Assembly: GCF_000428845.1 (NCBI RefSeq)
Contig: NZ_AUAS01000015.1
Coordinates: 1-64,000, forward strand
Direction: 5' to 3'
From: Dyadobacter alkalitolerans DSM 23607
GTDB lineage: Bacteria; Bacteroidota; Bacteroidia; Cytophagales; Spirosomataceae
Length of the DNA: 64,000 nucleotides
Shown here: positions 61,417 to 64,000 of the stretch, piece by piece
How positions within the stretch are numbered: position 1 is the first letter of the stretch
Layout of the letters: each line of letters begins with the position of its first letter
The notes under the pieces: model-generated
The model's database searches: none
Told to the model about the DNA's origin: nothing
What the model saw: only the letters and a program-made list of their open reading frames with translations
Program-made: the position numbers and the translations under genes

Positions 61417-62157
61417 CTACTCTTCCCAGCCGGAGACATATGAACCTTCCTCGGTTTTCACAGAACTCTCCACAGCAGCGTTAATCGTCTGCATTTCCTC
61501 AGCCGTCAGGTTTCGCCATTTCCCGGTGGGCAGATTGTCCAGTGTAACGTTCATGATCCTGACCCGTTTCAGTTTCGTCACGTGATAGCCCAGATATTCA
61601 CACATGCGCCGGATCTGGCGGTTCAGGCCCTGGGTCAGGATAATGGTGAAAACATGGCTGCTTTCCTTTTTGACGTAACACTTTTTGGTAATCGTGCCCA
61701 GGACGGGAACGCCGGCTGACATTTTAGCGACGAATTCAGACGTGATCTGTTTATCGACTGTTACCACATATTCCTTTTCGTGGTTGTTTCCGGCCCTTAA
61801 TATCTTGTTCACAATGTCGCCATCGCTGGTCAGGAAGATGAGCCCTTCGGAAGGTTTGTCCAGCCTGCCGATCGGGAAAATGCGTTCGGGGTGCAGGATG
61901 TAATCGATGATGTTTCCCTTTACATCGCGCTCCGTTGTGCACGTTATGCCTACGGGTTTGTTAAACGCAATATAGACCGATGCTTTCCTGACTTTCAGCA
62001 GCTTACCATCAATTTTCACTTCATCCTCGGCCGAAGCCTTATCACCCAGAACAGCCGTTCTGCCGTTCAGCATAACGCGGCCCTGTTCCACCAGCTTATC
62101 CGCTTCCCGCCTTGAACAAAAACCTGTTTCGCTGATATATTTATTAATCCTGATCAA
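61417..62157 (-). CDS. rluF: 23S rRNA pseudouridine synthase RluF/RsuA family
   Basis: A 246-residue enzyme. The N-terminal S4 RNA-binding domain (about 1-60) contains RINKYISETGFCSRREADKL. The RsuA/RluB/E/F catalytic core follows, with the Asp in GRLDKPSEGLIFLTSDG near residue 98. The segment LTQGLNRQIRRMCEYLGYHV is typical of RluF-like enzymes, which modify U2604 (and some U2605) of 23S rRNA, and favours RluF over RsuA. Assignment to the exact site is by similarity only. The short acidic C-terminal tail is ordinary. Confidence 0.88.
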   Translation of the reverse strand: MIRINKYISETGFCSRREADKLVEQGRVMLNGRTAVLGDKASAEDEVKIDGKLLKVRKASVYIAFNKPVGITCTTERDVKGNIIDYILHPERIFPIGRLDKPSEGLIFLTSDGDIVNKILRAGNNHEKEYVVTVDKQITSEFVAKMSAGVPVLGTITKKCYVKKESSHVFTIILTQGLNRQIRRMCEYLGYHVTKLKRVRIMNVTLDNLPTGKWRNLTAEEMQTINAAVESSVKTEEGSYVSGWEE

Positions 62158-62328
62158 AATCTGCTTTTTAAGATATTACTGATCCAGCCCAGAAGGCCGC
62201 AATTAAAGAGAAGCAAATTACTGCAATTCGCAAAAATTATCCTGTTTTTATTAAAGATTCCGGCAGCGTGTCACTTTTACGTTACAAGCTGAAATCATTT
62301 TAACTCAATTGACAAAATCTGTCCACTT

Positions 62329-63627
62329 ATGAAACATCGTTTTTTACCATTAGCCGCGCTTTTCTGGCTCTCATTATTAACCGCTATCGCACAGCCCGCA
62401 AGGCGCCCTGTGGAGGTGATCGTTACCATGGACCGGGATGACTGGACTTACAAAACCGGCGACAAAGTGCAATTCCTGGTGACTGTGATAAGAAATGGGA
62501 ATATGGTAAAAAATGCCTCTGTACGCTACGAGATCGGTTTGGAAAAACTGGATCCAACCATTAAGGAAACCAAAACAGCCACTGACGGCAAACTGACCAT
62601 TGACGGCGGAACACTCAAAACCCCGGGCTTCCTGAGATGCATTGCCTGGGTTACCGTGGACGGAAATGAATATCGCGGCCTGGCCACAGCTGGTTTTGAC
62701 CCGCAAAAAATTGAACCAACCGTTGCCAACCCACAGGATTTCGACACATTCTGGGCGACGGCAAAGCAAGAACTTGCCGCCGTTCCTATGGACGCAAAAA
62801 TGACGCTCTTGCCCGAACGTTGTACTGAAAAGGTGAATGTGTATCACCTTAACCTGCAAAACAACCGGAAAGGCGTCCGCGTTTACGGGATTCTGAGCAT
62901 TCCTAAAAAAGAAGGAAAATACCCTGCGTTACTAAGGGTTCCGGGCGCAGGCGTGAGAGCCTACTATGGTGATGTGGCCACCGCAGAGAACAACATTATC
63001 ACTCTCGAAATCGGTATTCACGGCATTCCGGTGACTATGGACCCTTCGGTATATGTGGATATGGGACAGGGACTGTTGAATGGTTATCCGGCTTATAATA
63101 TGGATGACCGCGATAAATTCTATTACAAAAAAGTTTATCTCGGCTGTGTGCGTGCCAATGATTTTCTGACAAGCCTTCCGCAATACGACGGAACCAACCT
63201 GGCAGTAACCGGCGGAAGCCAGGGGGGTGCATTGTCCATCATCACAGCCGGGCTTGATCCGCGCGTGAAATGGCTGGGTGCATTTTACCCTGCATTGAGC
63301 GATGTGACAGGTTACCTGCACGGACGCGCAGGCGGCTGGCCGCATTATTTTGATAAAAACGGTGTGAAATGGAACAATACGAAAGAAAAAGTGGCGACGG
63401 TGGCCTACTACGACGTGGTGAACTTTGCCAGAAGGGTTAAAGTGCCCGGACTTTATATCTGGGGATATAATGATGAAACCTGCCCTCCTACTTCCATGCA
63501 CGCGGCCTACAATGTTACCACTGCGCCAAAAGAGCTGAAACTTTACCTGGATACCGGGCACTGGACCTACCAGGAAGAAAAGGATATCATGAACAACTGG
63601 CTGATTGAAAAACTGACCAAAAAATAG
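62329..63627 (+). CDS. secreted acetylxylan-esterase-like alpha/beta hydrolase
   Basis: A 432-residue protein. The signal peptide ends about residue 22 (TAIAQPA). An N-terminal immunoglobulin-like domain (about 25-125) precedes an AXE1/cephalosporin-C-deacetylase-like hydrolase (about 130-430). The nucleophile is S297 in VTGGSQGGALS, the Asp is in WGYNDETCPPTSMHAA, and the His is near DTGHWTYQ. AXE1 enzymes deacetylate xylan or acetylated oligosaccharides. It heads an operon with a Gfo/Idh/MocA oxidoreductase 16 nt downstream, consistent with breakdown of a modified polysaccharide. Confidence 0.9.
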   Translation: MKHRFLPLAALFWLSLLTAIAQPARRPVEVIVTMDRDDWTYKTGDKVQFLVTVIRNGNMVKNASVRYEIGLEKLDPTIKETKTATDGKLTIDGGTLKTPGFLRCIAWVTVDGNEYRGLATAGFDPQKIEPTVANPQDFDTFWATAKQELAAVPMDAKMTLLPERCTEKVNVYHLNLQNNRKGVRVYGILSIPKKEGKYPALLRVPGAGVRAYYGDVATAENNIITLEIGIHGIPVTMDPSVYVDMGQGLLNGYPAYNMDDRDKFYYKKVYLGCVRANDFLTSLPQYDGTNLAVTGGSQGGALSIITAGLDPRVKWLGAFYPALSDVTGYLHGRAGGWPHYFDKNGVKWNNTKEKVATVAYYDVVNFARRVKVPGLYIWGYNDETCPPTSMHAAYNVTTAPKELKLYLDTGHWTYQEEKDIMNNWLIEKLTKK

Positions 63628-63643
63628 TTTAAAAAACATTAAA

Positions 63644-64000
63644 ATGGATCGTAGAACCTTTATAGAGAAATCGGCACTTGCGGGTGCTGCACTATCCAGT
63701 GCGGCCTTCTCATCACTCCCACTCCTAAGCGCCATCAGCCGCGCCGCTCCTTACCGCACGGCGCTGATCGGAACGGGATGGTGGGGAACCAATATCCTGC
63801 GCTGCGCGCTGCAATCGGGAGAAAACAAACTGGTTGCGCTTTGTGATGTGGATGATAACCAGCTCAAAGTTTGCGCGACGGAAATGTCCAAGCTCACGCC
63901 GGACAAACCAAAAATGTATAAGGATTACCGCGAACTGCTGGCGAAGGAAAAGCCGGAAGTGGTGATTGTTGCGACGCCGGATCACTGGCATGCGTTGTGC
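63644..64000 (+). CDS. Gfo/Idh/MocA-family oxidoreductase (5' part; cut by window end)
   Basis: ATG 63644 gives 119 codons to the window end without a stop. The N terminus is Tat-type (MDRRTFIEKSALAGAALSSA), so the enzyme is exported folded with its cofactor. A Rossmann NAD(P) motif GTGWWGTN follows at about 43-50, then the family EVVIVATPDHWH segment. These proteins reduce or oxidise sugars and inositols; exported versions are common in Bacteroidota glycan loci. The rest lies outside the window. Confidence 0.85.
   Translation, partial: MDRRTFIEKSALAGAALSSAAFSSLPLLSAISRAAPYRTALIGTGWWGTNILRCALQSGENKLVALCDVDDNQLKVCATEMSKLTPDKPKMYKDYRELLAKEKPEVVIVATPDHWHALC

Noticed and set aside
62932..63735. 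Open frame of 267 codons on the minus strand
   Set aside because: It lies antisense to the clearly functional acetylxylan-esterase-like gene and the start of the oxidoreductase gene, with no recognisable domain. It is a by-product of codon bias.
1..64000. CRISPR arrays, tRNA/rRNA genes, prophage, restriction or retron/CBASS modules
   Set aside because: No regularly spaced repeats, no cloverleaf-type sequences and no signature proteins of these systems were found. The DAC-like protein is not accompanied by an effector that would make a CBASS-type defence locus.

Overview
The window looks like a chromosomal segment of a Bacteroidota bacterium of the Cytophagales type, most likely Dyadobacter or a close relative (genus is inference). 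Direct support: a SusC/SusD pair, a type IX secretion (T9SS) C-terminal sorting domain on a secreted metalloprotease, start codons preceded by A-rich stretches rather than Shine-Dalgarno sequences, and several upstream regions resembling the Bacteroidota promoter (TTG, about 20 nt, TAnnTTTG). No rRNA, tRNA, CRISPR array, phage module, integrase or intact insertion sequence was seen; most of the window is ordinary chromosome with an accessory polysaccharide block.

Layout. 0-4.4 kb: a secreted TPR protein and gyrA, both on the minus strand. 4.7-8.9 kb: a plus-strand D-amino-acid/dipeptide catabolic operon (GntP permease, RidA-like protein, D-serine/D-threonine PLP enzyme, membrane dipeptidase). 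9.1-12.8 kb: a small HMA-like protein converging on a minus-strand set (fused trehalose-6-P synthase/phosphatase, Crp-like regulator, DinB-fold protein). 13.2-15.3 kb: a membrane-tethered TPR/LuxR-type regulator and a compact unit with a 52-residue membrane peptide and a perfect terminator. 15.3-21.5 kb: a tetR-tolC-mfp-RND efflux operon, in which tolC carries an apparent one-base deletion and two near-identical palindromes look like TetR operators. 21.7-28.7 kb: small stress/detoxification genes (DinB fold, Q/T-rich secreted protein, MFS, VOC, GlxA-like AraC regulator, two SRPBCC proteins, one fused to DinB, and a thioredoxin-like protein). 28.7-33.6 kb: secreted esterase, GMC oxidoreductase, KTSC and SYLF proteins, Dps. 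33.7-36.7 kb: cytochrome P450 and a 5'-nucleotidase split into two genes. 36.8-42.2 kb: susD and a susC with an unusually long Pro/Ala/Gln linker. 43-47.6 kb: pappalysin-like T9SS protease, DNA polymerase IV, and a soluble protein with a diadenylate-cyclase-like domain. 48.3-54 kb: four glycosyltransferases and an MsbA-like ABC exporter, probably for cell-surface polysaccharide. 54-64 kb: sialate O-acetylesterase, PQQ dehydrogenase with internal cytochrome c, bestrophin, AI-2E family permease, a secreted unknown, RluF-type pseudouridine synthase, an acetylxylan-esterase-like hydrolase and the start of a Gfo/Idh/MocA oxidoreductase.

How the genes work together. The clearest functional units are D-amino-acid salvage (4.7-8.9 kb), the efflux operon with its own repressor, the glycan-related genes (SusCD, sialate esterase, acetylxylan esterase, Gfo/Idh oxidoreductase), and the polysaccharide assembly cluster. 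The most unusual items are the diadenylate-cyclase-like protein at 46.4-47.6 kb, the 8-bp tandem repeat abutting the RidA start codon, the short transcription unit at 15.0-15.3 kb, a 23-codon ORF followed by a terminator upstream of the LuxR-type regulator, and the tolC frameshift. Nothing here is clearly a wholly new multi-gene system. All family assignments come from reading motifs by eye; no database search was run.
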